32,556 bases of DNA from Akkermansia muciniphila. Its GTDB lineage: Bacteria; Verrucomicrobiota; Verrucomicrobiia; Methylacidiphilales; Verrucolacustridaceae. The notes below the pieces were generated by a model. That model was given only the letters and a program-made list of their open reading frames with translations, did no database searches and was not told where the DNA came from. Position 1 is the stretch's first letter. Each line of letters starts with the position of its first letter. Below, in pieces: positions 16,280 through 25,378 of the stretch. Both the position numbers and the translations under genes were made by a program. Location of the stretch: contig CAMDXQ010000009.1 of assembly GCA_945878585.1 (NCBI GenBank), forward strand, positions 1 through 32,556, read 5' to 3'.

Positions 16280-17623
16280 ATGAACAAACACATTTCAGTA
16301 CTTATGTTGTCGGCGTTAGCTTCCATCTCTTTTGCAGATAGTGCGCCAGAGGCTTCTGCGCAAGACACCAAGAAAATGGTTCAGAACAACTTTGTCGAAA
16401 CGGCTCAAAAAGGGATCAAGCTCAGTGGTTATGTCGACGCCGGATACAGCTACAACTTTACTGGATCAGGAAATAACTCGATGGTTTCGACACGTTACGC
16501 AACAGATACGGCCCAGCGTGGCGATTTCAATCTCTACGCGGTGAAGTTGGCTTTGGAAAAAGCGCTAACTTCGGAGAACAAGGCCCAAGCTGGGTTCCGA
16601 ACTGATGTGATGATTGGTGAGGACGCCTCTTATTTTATTAACCGGAGTCCCAATGCCGGTTACAACACGAATAACAACTCAAACAGTCTCTTCTTGGAGC
16701 AGGCCTACGCCTCGATTCGCGCCCCTGTGGGGAACGGATGGGACTTCAAAGTGGGCAAGTTCGTTTCGACCATGGGTTATGAAGTGATGGAGCGGCCTGC
16801 CAACTTGAATACCAGTTACGGGATTCTCTTTAATGTGATGCCTTTGTACTACACGGGGGTTTTGTCGTCCTACAGGTTTGATGACTACCTCGACGGAAAA
16901 CTCGGTGTTGTAAACGGATCGAATAGTGACAATAATACCACTTTGAATCCGAATGCGGGCGATGGAGTGGCTTTGTTAGCCTCCCTGAACGTCACGGCCC
17001 CTGGAGGTAATGCAAACTGGAGCAATAATTTCCAGTACAGCAGTGGATATGATAACAACACGTCCACGGGGTCGACCAATAGCAGTTTGACCTCCTCGAG
17101 TCAGCCGGCTCGGGCCAACAACGGGGATATTTCAGCCTACATGCTCCTATATAATTCTTGGGGAAATTGGGCCCCTAAATTTGCCGAGGACAAGCTGTTG
17201 CTGGCCTTTAACACAGTCTTCGGGAACATCAGTGGAGTCTCGCAGGATGGCCCCGCGAATATTAACACGCATTGGTATGGGGCAGGAGCTTATGCCAAGT
17301 ACCAGTTCAACGACTGGTTTAGCCTGAGTAGTCGTGGTGAGTATCTGGGCAGTAATAATGACGGTGTGATTGGTTATGTGGGAGCCAGCACTACACATAA
17401 CACCCCAGAAGCAAATAATCCTACCCGCCATGTCACTGGGGTAAACTTTTGGGAGTACACTCTCACAGCCGGATTCAATGTGATCGACAATCTGCTCATT
17501 CGGGCGGAATACCGATTGGATTGGGGATCCAACCTTTATCAGGTGCAAAGTGGAGCAGCCCAACCCGAAGGTCAGAATGGTCCGGCTCACTACGCGGGTG
17601 CGGAAGTAGTTTACAGCTTCTAA
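16280..17623 (+). CDS. Outer-membrane beta-barrel porin-like protein
   Basis: Signal peptide MNKHISVLMLSALASISFADSAPEASA; aromatic and Gly/Asn-rich repeating strands; C-terminal ...GAEVVYSF. Confidence 0.82.
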   Translation: MNKHISVLMLSALASISFADSAPEASAQDTKKMVQNNFVETAQKGIKLSGYVDAGYSYNFTGSGNNSMVSTRYATDTAQRGDFNLYAVKLALEKALTSENKAQAGFRTDVMIGEDASYFINRSPNAGYNTNNNSNSLFLEQAYASIRAPVGNGWDFKVGKFVSTMGYEVMERPANLNTSYGILFNVMPLYYTGVLSSYRFDDYLDGKLGVVNGSNSDNNTTLNPNAGDGVALLASLNVTAPGGNANWSNNFQYSSGYDNNTSTGSTNSSLTSSSQPARANNGDISAYMLLYNSWGNWAPKFAEDKLLLAFNTVFGNISGVSQDGPANINTHWYGAGAYAKYQFNDWFSLSSRGEYLGSNNDGVIGYVGASTTHNTPEANNPTRHVTGVNFWEYTLTAGFNVIDNLLIRAEYRLDWGSNLYQVQSGAAQPEGQNGPAHYAGAEVVYSF

Positions 17624-17650
17624 AAAAAGTTAGAATAAGACTCTCAAACA

Positions 17651-17692
17651 AAACCCCTGGGACCAGCGATTGGGTCCCGGGGGTTTTTGTTT
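17651..17692 (+). terminator. Rho-independent terminator of porin gene
   Basis: AAACCCCTGGGACC-agcgatt-GGGTCCCGGGGGTTTTTGTTTT: strong GC stem followed by T tract. Confidence 0.88.
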
Positions 17693-17743
17693 TGGTGATT
17701 CGCCTCCTAAAAACCCGCCCTTGGCCTTTCCGGTCACCCCTAT

Positions 17744-17766
17744 GGGTCGGTTGAGACAACCGACCC
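17744..17766. repeat. 10-bp perfect hairpin between convergent porin and gcvP
   Basis: GGGTCGGTTG-AGA-CAACCGACCC. Confidence 0.6.
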
Positions 17767-17794
17767 TGCGACAATTGAAGGATGTGCTTTCCGA

Positions 17795-20710
17795 TTAGGA
17801 GGCCAACTCTTCGACGGTTGGGCAGGAGCAGATGAGATTCCGATCGCCGTGGACGGCGTCAATCCGAGAGACAGTGGGCCAATATTTCCATGTCCGTGTC
17901 CACGGAGCGGGATAGGCAGCCTTTTCGCGGCTGTAGGGGCGATCCCAACCATCCGAGATGACATCGGCTGCGGGGTGAGGGGCCAGTTTTAAGGGGTTGC
18001 GGGCACGGTCCATTTTGCCCGACTCAATTTCGGAGATCTCCTTACGGATGGAGATGAGTGCATCCGCAAAACGGTCGAGTTCTTCGCGGGATTCGGATTC
18101 GGTGGGTTCGATCATCAGAGTTCCGCCCACGGGCCAGGACATGGTTGGGGCATGAAATCCGTAATCCATCAACCGCTTGGCGACGTCTTCAACCTCGATC
18201 CCAGCGGAGGCTTTGAAAGGTCGAAAATCGAGGATGAACTCATGGGCAACCCAGCCTCCCGCACCCCGGTAAAGAATCGGGTAGTGGGCAGAGAGTCGTT
18301 TCGCCAGGTAGTTGGCGTTCAGGATGGCGACTTCGGTACAACGGGCGAGTCCCTTGCCACCGACCATCGCCAGGAACATCCAAGGAATGACCAGAATGCT
18401 CGCGCTACCGTAAGGAGCGGAGGCAACAGCTCCTACCTGATCTTTTTCCAGAGGCTGGTGAGGATGAGAAGGAAGGAACGAGGCTAGGTGGTCTGCCACA
18501 GCAATAGGGCCGACCCCTGGGCCGCCTCCGCCATGAGGGATGCAGAACGTTTTATGAAGATTGAGGTGGCAGGCATCGATTCCAAATTCCCCGGGGCGAC
18601 AGATGCCGACCAAGGCGTTGAGGTTGGCGCCGTCCATATAGACTTGGCCGCCCGCTTGGTGGACTTTTTTACACAGTTCCCGGATGGCGGTTTCAAAGAC
18701 TCCATGTGTAGACGGGTAAGTGACCATGGCGGCGGCGACGCGCGGTCCGTGTTCTTTTAGTTTTGCGTCGAGGTCGGTCAGATCGACATTCCCTTGAGTG
18801 TCACAAGCGACGGGAACGACCCGAAAACCGACGAGGACCGCACTGGCGGGGTTCGTGCCGTGTGCGGAGACGGGAATCAGGCAGATATCCCGCTGGGTTT
18901 CTCCTCGGGAGTGATGCCACGCACGAATCGAGAGAAGACCGGCATATTCACCTTGGGAACCGGCATTGGGCTGGAGGGACACATGCGGAAGTCCGGTAAT
19001 TTCTCCCAGCCATGTTTCCAGGTCGTGAATCATCTTAAGGTATCCGGGGTTTTGTTCAGCAGGGGCGTAAGGATGAGGTTCGGCGACCGTCGACCAACCG
19101 AGAGGGGTGAGTTCGGAGGCCGCGTTCAGTTTCATTGTGCAGGAGCCGAGCGGAACCATTGACTGGGCGGGACTCAAGTCTTTGGCGGCGAGGCGTCGGA
19201 TATAGCGGAGCAGTTCATTTTCGTTCGCGTGAGAGGTGAAGATCGGGTGGCGAAGGGCGGGTGTGGTACGGGATAAAGCGGTGGAGATCGGCAGAAATTC
19301 TGAAGCGGGAGGCGGAAGTTTGGTTGCTCCAAAAAAGGAGAGAAGGCGATCGACTTCGGCATCGTCGGTACGCTCATCCAACGTGATGCCGAGATCCCCA
19401 TTTGGGAATTGGCGGAAGTTTGTATGGGCTTGCGAGGCTTTCGTGAATGCGGTTTTGAGTGTCGCGGCTGGGCCTTGAATGTGGAGGGTATCGAAATAGG
19501 TCGAATGGACGATCGTAAGGCCGAGTGTTTTGAGACCAGCCGCGAGCCGTTGGGTATGCTGATGGATACGGAGAGCGATTTGGTGAAGGCCTTTGGGGCC
19601 GTGATGGATGGCGTACATCGAGGCGAGAGTGGCAAGGAGGGCTTGGGCTGTGCAGATGTTGCTGGTGGCACGGTCCCGGCGGATATGTTGCTCGCGAGTT
19701 TGGAGGGACAGGCGATAGGCGGTACGACCTGCAGAATCCTTCGAGACACCGATCAGGCGGCCAGGAAGAAGGCGTTGGTAGGCGACGCGGGTGGCAAAGT
19801 AGGCGGCGTGGGGTCCCCCAAAACCGATGGGGACGCCGAATCGCTGGGTGCTGCCAACGGCGACATCGGCGCCCAGTTCGCCCGGCGGAGTGAATAGAAA
19901 AAGGGAAAGAGGATCGGCGACCACAATGGAGAGAGCCCCAGATTTTTTTAAATTTTCAATGGCGGGGCGTGGATCGGCCAGATGCCCATCGCTTTCGGGG
20001 TAGGCGAGGATTCCGGCAAAAAGAGTAGGAGCATCTTTTTTGGGAAAAGTTTCCGAAATCAGAATCTTCCAGCCTAATGCAGCCGCGCGGGTCGAGATAA
20101 CCGAGGTCGTCGAGGGGTGTAGGCCTGCGGTCAACCAGAGAGTTCGGCGATTTTTATCGGTCATGGCGGCTTGGGCGAGCGAGGCGGCTTCAGCGGCAGC
20201 GGTGCCTTCATCCAAAAGGGAGGCATTTGCAATTTCCATGCCGGTAAGCTCGAGCACCATGGTTTGGTAGTTGAGGAGGGCTTCCAACCGGCCTTGGGAG
20301 ATTTCCGGTTGGTAAGGGGTATAGGAGCTGTACCAACCGGGGTCTTCGACGATGGCGCGGCGTAGGACAGGGGGGGTGATAGTGCCGTGATAGCCCAATC
20401 CGATGAGAGAGCGGAAGGGCTGATTTGTGGCTAGAATCTTCTCCAGATCGGCAAGGGCACGGGTTTCGGATCGGGCAGGGGGGAGACGAGGTGGCTGGAC
20501 AGAGGCTAGCCCTTTAGGGAGGGTAGCTTGGACGAGCTCTTCCAGGGATGAGAGCTCGAGGGTTTTGAGCATCTCCTTTTCAGTCGCCTTGTTTGGGCCC
20601 AGATGACGGGACAGGAAGGAGAGATCGTCGATGGGTGAAGATGTCTTGGACGACGGGGTGGGAGAGGCGGGGGGCGATGATTTGGATCGTTTAGCTGCGG
20701 TTACTGGCAC
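17795..20710 (-). CDS. gcvP: Glycine dehydrogenase (decarboxylating), glycine cleavage P protein, full-length
   Basis: 971 aa. FLSRHLGPNKATEKEML, LLDEGTAAAEAASLA, SMVPLGSCTMKLN, LPHVSLQPNAGSQGEYAGLL, HLNLHKTFCIPHGGGGPGVGP. Confidence 0.97.
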   Translation of the reverse strand: MPVTAAKRSKSSPPASPTPSSKTSSPIDDLSFLSRHLGPNKATEKEMLKTLELSSLEELVQATLPKGLASVQPPRLPPARSETRALADLEKILATNQPFRSLIGLGYHGTITPPVLRRAIVEDPGWYSSYTPYQPEISQGRLEALLNYQTMVLELTGMEIANASLLDEGTAAAEAASLAQAAMTDKNRRTLWLTAGLHPSTTSVISTRAAALGWKILISETFPKKDAPTLFAGILAYPESDGHLADPRPAIENLKKSGALSIVVADPLSLFLFTPPGELGADVAVGSTQRFGVPIGFGGPHAAYFATRVAYQRLLPGRLIGVSKDSAGRTAYRLSLQTREQHIRRDRATSNICTAQALLATLASMYAIHHGPKGLHQIALRIHQHTQRLAAGLKTLGLTIVHSTYFDTLHIQGPAATLKTAFTKASQAHTNFRQFPNGDLGITLDERTDDAEVDRLLSFFGATKLPPPASEFLPISTALSRTTPALRHPIFTSHANENELLRYIRRLAAKDLSPAQSMVPLGSCTMKLNAASELTPLGWSTVAEPHPYAPAEQNPGYLKMIHDLETWLGEITGLPHVSLQPNAGSQGEYAGLLSIRAWHHSRGETQRDICLIPVSAHGTNPASAVLVGFRVVPVACDTQGNVDLTDLDAKLKEHGPRVAAAMVTYPSTHGVFETAIRELCKKVHQAGGQVYMDGANLNALVGICRPGEFGIDACHLNLHKTFCIPHGGGGPGVGPIAVADHLASFLPSHPHQPLEKDQVGAVASAPYGSASILVIPWMFLAMVGGKGLARCTEVAILNANYLAKRLSAHYPILYRGAGGWVAHEFILDFRPFKASAGIEVEDVAKRLMDYGFHAPTMSWPVGGTLMIEPTESESREELDRFADALISIRKEISEIESGKMDRARNPLKLAPHPAADVISDGWDRPYSREKAAYPAPWTRTWKYWPTVSRIDAVHGDRNLICSCPTVEELAS

Positions 20711-20795
20711 GTTCCGAAAGTAATCTGGGGTAGTGGGTTGGCAAGGGGTCGAGTAAAGTTGGTCAGATGGGGTTGGGAATAGTTAGTCTAAAGGT

Positions 20796-23081
20796 ATGCA
20801 TCAGCATGTGGTCAAAAACTGTGGGTTGGATCTTCTGGCCCATGAACTGGCTGAATCATCCGATTTGAGGGGCGTGTCGATCTCCTTTCATGAGGGGCGA
20901 ATTGATTATGCAACGGCCGGGCAGGGTGAAGGGGAGAGGAGTGCGGTTGGTTTGGCTGAGGCTGTCCGTAGTTTAGGAGGTGAGAGTGTATGCCGGTGGA
21001 CCCCACCGGATTCCCGCTGCGGGAAGTGTGGTCGACTACTGGAGGGAAAGTGGGAAGAAGGTGTTTTTCTTCGGAGGGAAGGAGAAAAGATTGTTTTGGA
21101 AAGGGAGAGTTGCCCGACAGCGCCCAAGTTCTGGCTTTGGAAGATATTGAGCGGGGTGAAGCTGGAGGTGAGGCAGTTGCCTTCGGTGGTGGGGGCTGGA
21201 AAAAAATGGAAAGTCCCACTCGTTTTGGCACTGGTTTGCGGTGGTGCGGGAATCATGGGGTGGTGGTTGGAAGGATGGATGGGAAAAGCTTTCTTTCTCT
21301 TTGCGTACCTTGCGGGGGGTTGGAAGACGGGAGAGGAAGTCGTCCACCGAATCCGTACCGGTGTGTTGGACATCCATTTCCTCATGTTGGCTGTTGCTGC
21401 AGGAGCTGCAGCTGTCGGGCACTGGGATGAAGGAGCTCTGCTACTTTTTCTATTTTCCTTAAGCGGCGCCTTGGAGGAGTTGGCGGCTTACCGGACGGAG
21501 CGGGAGTTGGCGGGGTTATTTAAAACAGCCCCAAGAGAGGCCGTAAAAATTCTGGATGATGGTTCGGAAGAACGGGTTCCCGTGGAGCTATTAGAACCGG
21601 GAATGCGGGTGAGAGTTCGCCCTGGGGATGGTTTCCCCGTCGATGCTGAAGTGGTGGATGGGAAGACGAGTGCCGATGAATCCAGTCTGACAGGGGAAGC
21701 GGCTGCCGTGGACAAAGAGATTGGATCTGTCGTTCTTGCAGGAACTTTGAATTTGTGGGGCCGAGTAGATTTGCGGGTTGTACGGCGGGCCAAGGAGAGC
21801 GCTTTGGAGGGGATCCTGCGATTGATACGGGACGCTCAAGAGCAGAAGGCACCGGCACAGCGTTTTACCGATCGATTTGGAACGAGATACACCCAGGCGA
21901 TCCTGACGCTTAGTCTGGTAATGTTTTTGGTTTGGTGGGGGAGGGTGGGATGGGTCCGCGCGGAAATGGGCTCGGCTTTCTATAAAACAATGACCTTGCT
22001 GGTGGTGGCCTCTCCCTGCGCGTTGGTTCTCTCGATTCCTTCGGCGATTTTGGCGGGGATTGCTTCGGGGGCTCGGCGGGGAATTCTTTTTCGAGGGGGG
22101 AGTCCGATGGAGAGGCTTGGGTCGATCCGTCGGGTAGCCTTGGACAAGACGGGGACGCTCACCACGGGAGAGATGAAAGTTCGCGGGATCGAAGCAGAGA
22201 AAGGTTGTACCGAGGAGCAAGTTTTACGGGGTGCTGCAGCCCTCGGGATGCAATCTCTTCATCCAGTTTCCGTTGCCATTGTTCGTGAGACCAAAAAAAG
22301 GGGATGGAGCACACCTGCTTTGAAGGAGTTTTCGTCAGCGACTGGCGGTGGGTTGATGGGCAGAACGAGTGAGGGGCAGGTGTGTCGACTTGGGAGGAGA
22401 AGTTTCTTGGGGGAACCAAGCTGGATCAAAGAGAAAGCAGCACCCGCTCCAGGAGTTTCTGAGGTTTTCTATGATGCGGGGAATGTCCGGGGAAGAGTTT
22501 TATTAGAAGATGAAATTCGAAAGAGCAGCCGCCCTTTGTTGGAATGGTTGGCTCGGCAAGGATTGAAAGTGACCATGCTCACTGGGGATCGGGAGGCGGC
22601 TGCCCGATTGGTTGCGGAGCAGGTCGGATTGAAAGACTTTCGTTTTGGGCTTCATCCCGAGGACAAAGTGGCGGCAATCCGGGAGTGGAGTGCCCAAGGC
22701 GAAAAAGTGGCGATGGTAGGAGATGGTGTGAATGATGCGCCGAGTCTCGCTGTTGCAGAGATCGGTGTGGCTATGGGGGCACGCGGAACAGGGGCCGCAT
22801 TGGCGGAGTCGGACATCATCCTAATGCGGGATCGTCTTGAAAGCTTTGCCGAGGCCTACGATTTGAGTCGGCGAACCCGAAGGATCATCCTTCAGAATCT
22901 TGTGATTTCGTTAGGTACGATCCTGGTTCTGGTGGTGGCGGCGATGGGGGCGGCTATTCCGCTGACGTGGGGAGTGGCGGGTCATGAGGGAAGTACGGTG
23001 ATCGTGGTGTTGAATAGCCTTCGCTTGTTGGCGCCACGGCGGGGATTTGGTGAGTTGCGCAAGACGGGGGAGAAGGTGTAG
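20796..23081 (+). CDS. Heavy-metal translocating P-type ATPase, P1B-4-like
   Basis: 761 aa. TGE loop SLTGEAAAVDK, SPCAL TM motif, DKTGTLTTGEM, MVGDGVNDAPSLA, HEGSTVIVVLNSLRLL. Confidence 0.93.
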   Translation: MHQHVVKNCGLDLLAHELAESSDLRGVSISFHEGRIDYATAGQGEGERSAVGLAEAVRSLGGESVCRWTPPDSRCGKCGRLLEGKWEEGVFLRREGEKIVLERESCPTAPKFWLWKILSGVKLEVRQLPSVVGAGKKWKVPLVLALVCGGAGIMGWWLEGWMGKAFFLFAYLAGGWKTGEEVVHRIRTGVLDIHFLMLAVAAGAAAVGHWDEGALLLFLFSLSGALEELAAYRTERELAGLFKTAPREAVKILDDGSEERVPVELLEPGMRVRVRPGDGFPVDAEVVDGKTSADESSLTGEAAAVDKEIGSVVLAGTLNLWGRVDLRVVRRAKESALEGILRLIRDAQEQKAPAQRFTDRFGTRYTQAILTLSLVMFLVWWGRVGWVRAEMGSAFYKTMTLLVVASPCALVLSIPSAILAGIASGARRGILFRGGSPMERLGSIRRVALDKTGTLTTGEMKVRGIEAEKGCTEEQVLRGAAALGMQSLHPVSVAIVRETKKRGWSTPALKEFSSATGGGLMGRTSEGQVCRLGRRSFLGEPSWIKEKAAPAPGVSEVFYDAGNVRGRVLLEDEIRKSSRPLLEWLARQGLKVTMLTGDREAAARLVAEQVGLKDFRFGLHPEDKVAAIREWSAQGEKVAMVGDGVNDAPSLAVAEIGVAMGARGTGAALAESDIILMRDRLESFAEAYDLSRRTRRIILQNLVISLGTILVLVVAAMGAAIPLTWGVAGHEGSTVIVVLNSLRLLAPRRGFGELRKTGEKV

Positions 23082-23090
23082 GAAAGAAGG

Positions 23091-23714
23091 ATGCGTTGGC
23101 GCGCGATTTTGCTGTTTGGGGCACCCGGTTCCGGGAAAGGAACGCAGGGAAAGGTTTTGGGTACGATTCCTGCCTTTTGTCACATCTCTTGCGGGGATGT
23201 TTTTCGCGGGATGGATCTGAGAACTCAAGTCGGGCAGGCCTTTCTCAAATATTCGAGCGCAGGCCAACTGGTCCCCGATGAGGTTACGGTCGACTTATGG
23301 CGTCAACATATGGCTCATTTGGTCACCTTGGGAAAATTTAAACCGGAGATCGACCATCTTGTTTTGGATGGAATTCCCAGGAACGTCGAACAGGCGAAGT
23401 TGTTGGAGAGCGATCTGAAGGTGGAAGCGCTCTTTCATCTTGTTTGTCATGACAAAGCTAAGCTGGAGGATCGTCTGAAGCGTCGGGCCTTGCGGGACAA
23501 CCGTCTAGACGATGCCAGTGATTCTGTGATTCATGATCGACTATTGACCTACGAAAAAGAGACAAAACCCGTCTTGGAGTACTATGGCAAAAAGATTGTG
23601 AAGGAGGTCGATGCTGAGCAGTTTCCGTTTGAAGTGACCCGTGACATCCTGAATCAAGTTCAGTCGACCAAAGCGAGTAAAACGAAGCGGGCGGTGGCCG
23701 GGGTGGGTATCTAG
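23091..23714 (+). CDS. adk: Adenylate kinase-like nucleoside monophosphate kinase (short LID)
   Basis: 207 aa. P-loop FGAPGSGKGTQGK, HISCGDVFR, VLDGIPRNVEQA. Confidence 0.82.
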   Translation: MRWRAILLFGAPGSGKGTQGKVLGTIPAFCHISCGDVFRGMDLRTQVGQAFLKYSSAGQLVPDEVTVDLWRQHMAHLVTLGKFKPEIDHLVLDGIPRNVEQAKLLESDLKVEALFHLVCHDKAKLEDRLKRRALRDNRLDDASDSVIHDRLLTYEKETKPVLEYYGKKIVKEVDAEQFPFEVTRDILNQVQSTKASKTKRAVAGVGI

Positions 23715-23718
23715 TCGC

Positions 23719-24660
23719 GTGCGGATTGTTTTTGCCGGCACGGGAGAGTTTGGGGTTCCCTGCTTGGAGGCGTTGGTGGCCTCGGATGATCATTTTGTCC
23801 TCTCGGTCATCACCCAACCGGATCGTCCTGCCGGCAGGGCACAAAAGTTGCTCGCGTCTCCGATCAAAGAGTGTGCTTTGCGGCATCAGCTGACCGTGTT
23901 CCAACCCGAGGACGTGAATTCCTCAACCACCTTGAGTCAGATCCGGTACCAGAAGCCTGACTTGATGGTGGTGGTGGCTTACGGCCAGATCTTGAAAAAA
24001 CCGATCCTCGAACTGCCGGAAATGGGTTGCTGGAATGTTCATGGCTCGCTTTTGCCGAAGTATCGTGGCGCTTCTCCGATCGCTGCAGCGATTCGTGACC
24101 GGCAAAAGCGGACTGGAGTCACAATCATGCAAATGAATGAGGGGCTGGATACGGGGGATATGTTGGGAAAGATCGCGACACGGATCCGTCCCGCGGAGAC
24201 TACGGGAGTGTTGCATGACAGGCTGGCGGGGAAAGCGGCTCCCCTTCTTTTGGAACTTTTAGAGAAGGCGAAAAAGGGGAAGTTACGAAGTGCTCTTCAG
24301 AACTCGGCAGAAGCTTCCGTTGCCCCGCGGATGAAAAAGGAGGATGGAAAGATTGATTGGAATAAGAGCCCTGAAGAGATTGAAGCACATATTCGGGCCA
24401 TGCAGCCATGGCCTGGCGCGTATACTTGGATTCCGGACGGACAGGATCAGAAGATGCTAAAGGTGTTTACGGTTATTCTATCGAGAAGGGCGAAGGGAAA
24501 ACCCGGGGAGATTGTGGAGGTGAATCCGCATGGGATTCTCGTGGCTGCAAAAAAAGGCGGGGTCCTGCTTCGGGAGGTTCAGTTGGAGGGTCGGAAACGG
24601 ATGACTGCGGTGGAGTATGCGCGTGGAGCGGGGTTGGTAGCGGGCGTGGTTTTGGCCTAG
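23719..24660 (+). CDS. fmt: Methionyl-tRNA formyltransferase
   Basis: GTG start. MRIVFAGTGEFGVPCLEAL, VITQPDRPAGR, WNVHGSLLPKYRGASPIAAAIRDR, GVTIMQMNEGLDTGDML. Confidence 0.96.
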   Translation: MRIVFAGTGEFGVPCLEALVASDDHFVLSVITQPDRPAGRAQKLLASPIKECALRHQLTVFQPEDVNSSTTLSQIRYQKPDLMVVVAYGQILKKPILELPEMGCWNVHGSLLPKYRGASPIAAAIRDRQKRTGVTIMQMNEGLDTGDMLGKIATRIRPAETTGVLHDRLAGKAAPLLLELLEKAKKGKLRSALQNSAEASVAPRMKKEDGKIDWNKSPEEIEAHIRAMQPWPGAYTWIPDGQDQKMLKVFTVILSRRAKGKPGEIVEVNPHGILVAAKKGGVLLREVQLEGRKRMTAVEYARGAGLVAGVVLA

Positions 24661-24668
24661 GGGACTCT

Positions 24669-25295
24669 TTACTTTTTCAGCCATTTCTCTTTTTGCAGAA
24701 CCAGTTTGCGGTTCACAGATTCCAAGGGCCCGGGGTTTCTTCCGGCTGCATAGAGGTCCGCACGACGAAGGATCGTTCTGATGTAAGCCTTGGTTGTTGG
24801 AAAGTCCATTGCCTCGAGAAAGTCCTTGGCGGTAAGCGTGGGATTTTCTTTTGCCCATCGGCGAGCATGGGTGATCCCTGCATTGTATTCCGCCAAGGCG
24901 AAAACTTCCGGGCGATCGGCATTCGACCACCGTTTCATGGCACGGGAAAGGTACCAGGACCCTGCAGAGAGATTGGTTTGAGGATCGAAAAGGTCGGTTT
25001 CATGAAATGTTCGGATTCGGTGGGCTTGGGCCCAGTCCTGGCCTGCACCCGGCGTCACTTGCATCAGTCCTCGTTCTCCTGCCCCTCCGAGCGCACGGAC
25101 TTCAAAATTACTTTCGCGCCAGACAACCGCCCGAAGTAGGGGAAGGGGGATACCAGACTTTTGGGCCGCTTGAACGAGTAGGGGTTCTAGGGCTTGGGAG
25201 CGGTGGATTTCACCCAACCAAGAGAGGCCGATCAGGAAAAAGGGGGCCAGAATAACGGCTAGTGCGGCCAGGATTCGTGGACGGGCGAGAAGCAT
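24669..25295 (-). CDS. Soluble lytic murein transglycosylase-like (SLT domain) protein
   Basis: RAVVWRESNFEVRALGGAGERGLMQVTPG...FDPQTNLSAGSWYLSRAM...ALAEYNAG. Upstream in-frame start at 25340 also possible. Confidence 0.88.
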   Translation of the reverse strand: MLLARPRILAALAVILAPFFLIGLSWLGEIHRSQALEPLLVQAAQKSGIPLPLLRAVVWRESNFEVRALGGAGERGLMQVTPGAGQDWAQAHRIRTFHETDLFDPQTNLSAGSWYLSRAMKRWSNADRPEVFALAEYNAGITHARRWAKENPTLTAKDFLEAMDFPTTKAYIRTILRRADLYAAGRNPGPLESVNRKLVLQKEKWLKK

Positions 25296-25378
25296 GAAGG
25301 GATAGGGTATCGAAAAGGGTGGGAAAGGAAAGACGGTCAAAACTTGCCTCCTAAGAAAAAAGAGAGCAGAGCCAAGGG

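Noticed and set aside
20711-20795. Glycine riboswitch upstream of gcvP
   Set aside because: The gap between gcvP and the ATPase gene is only 85 bp, and I see no glycine aptamer core on either strand.
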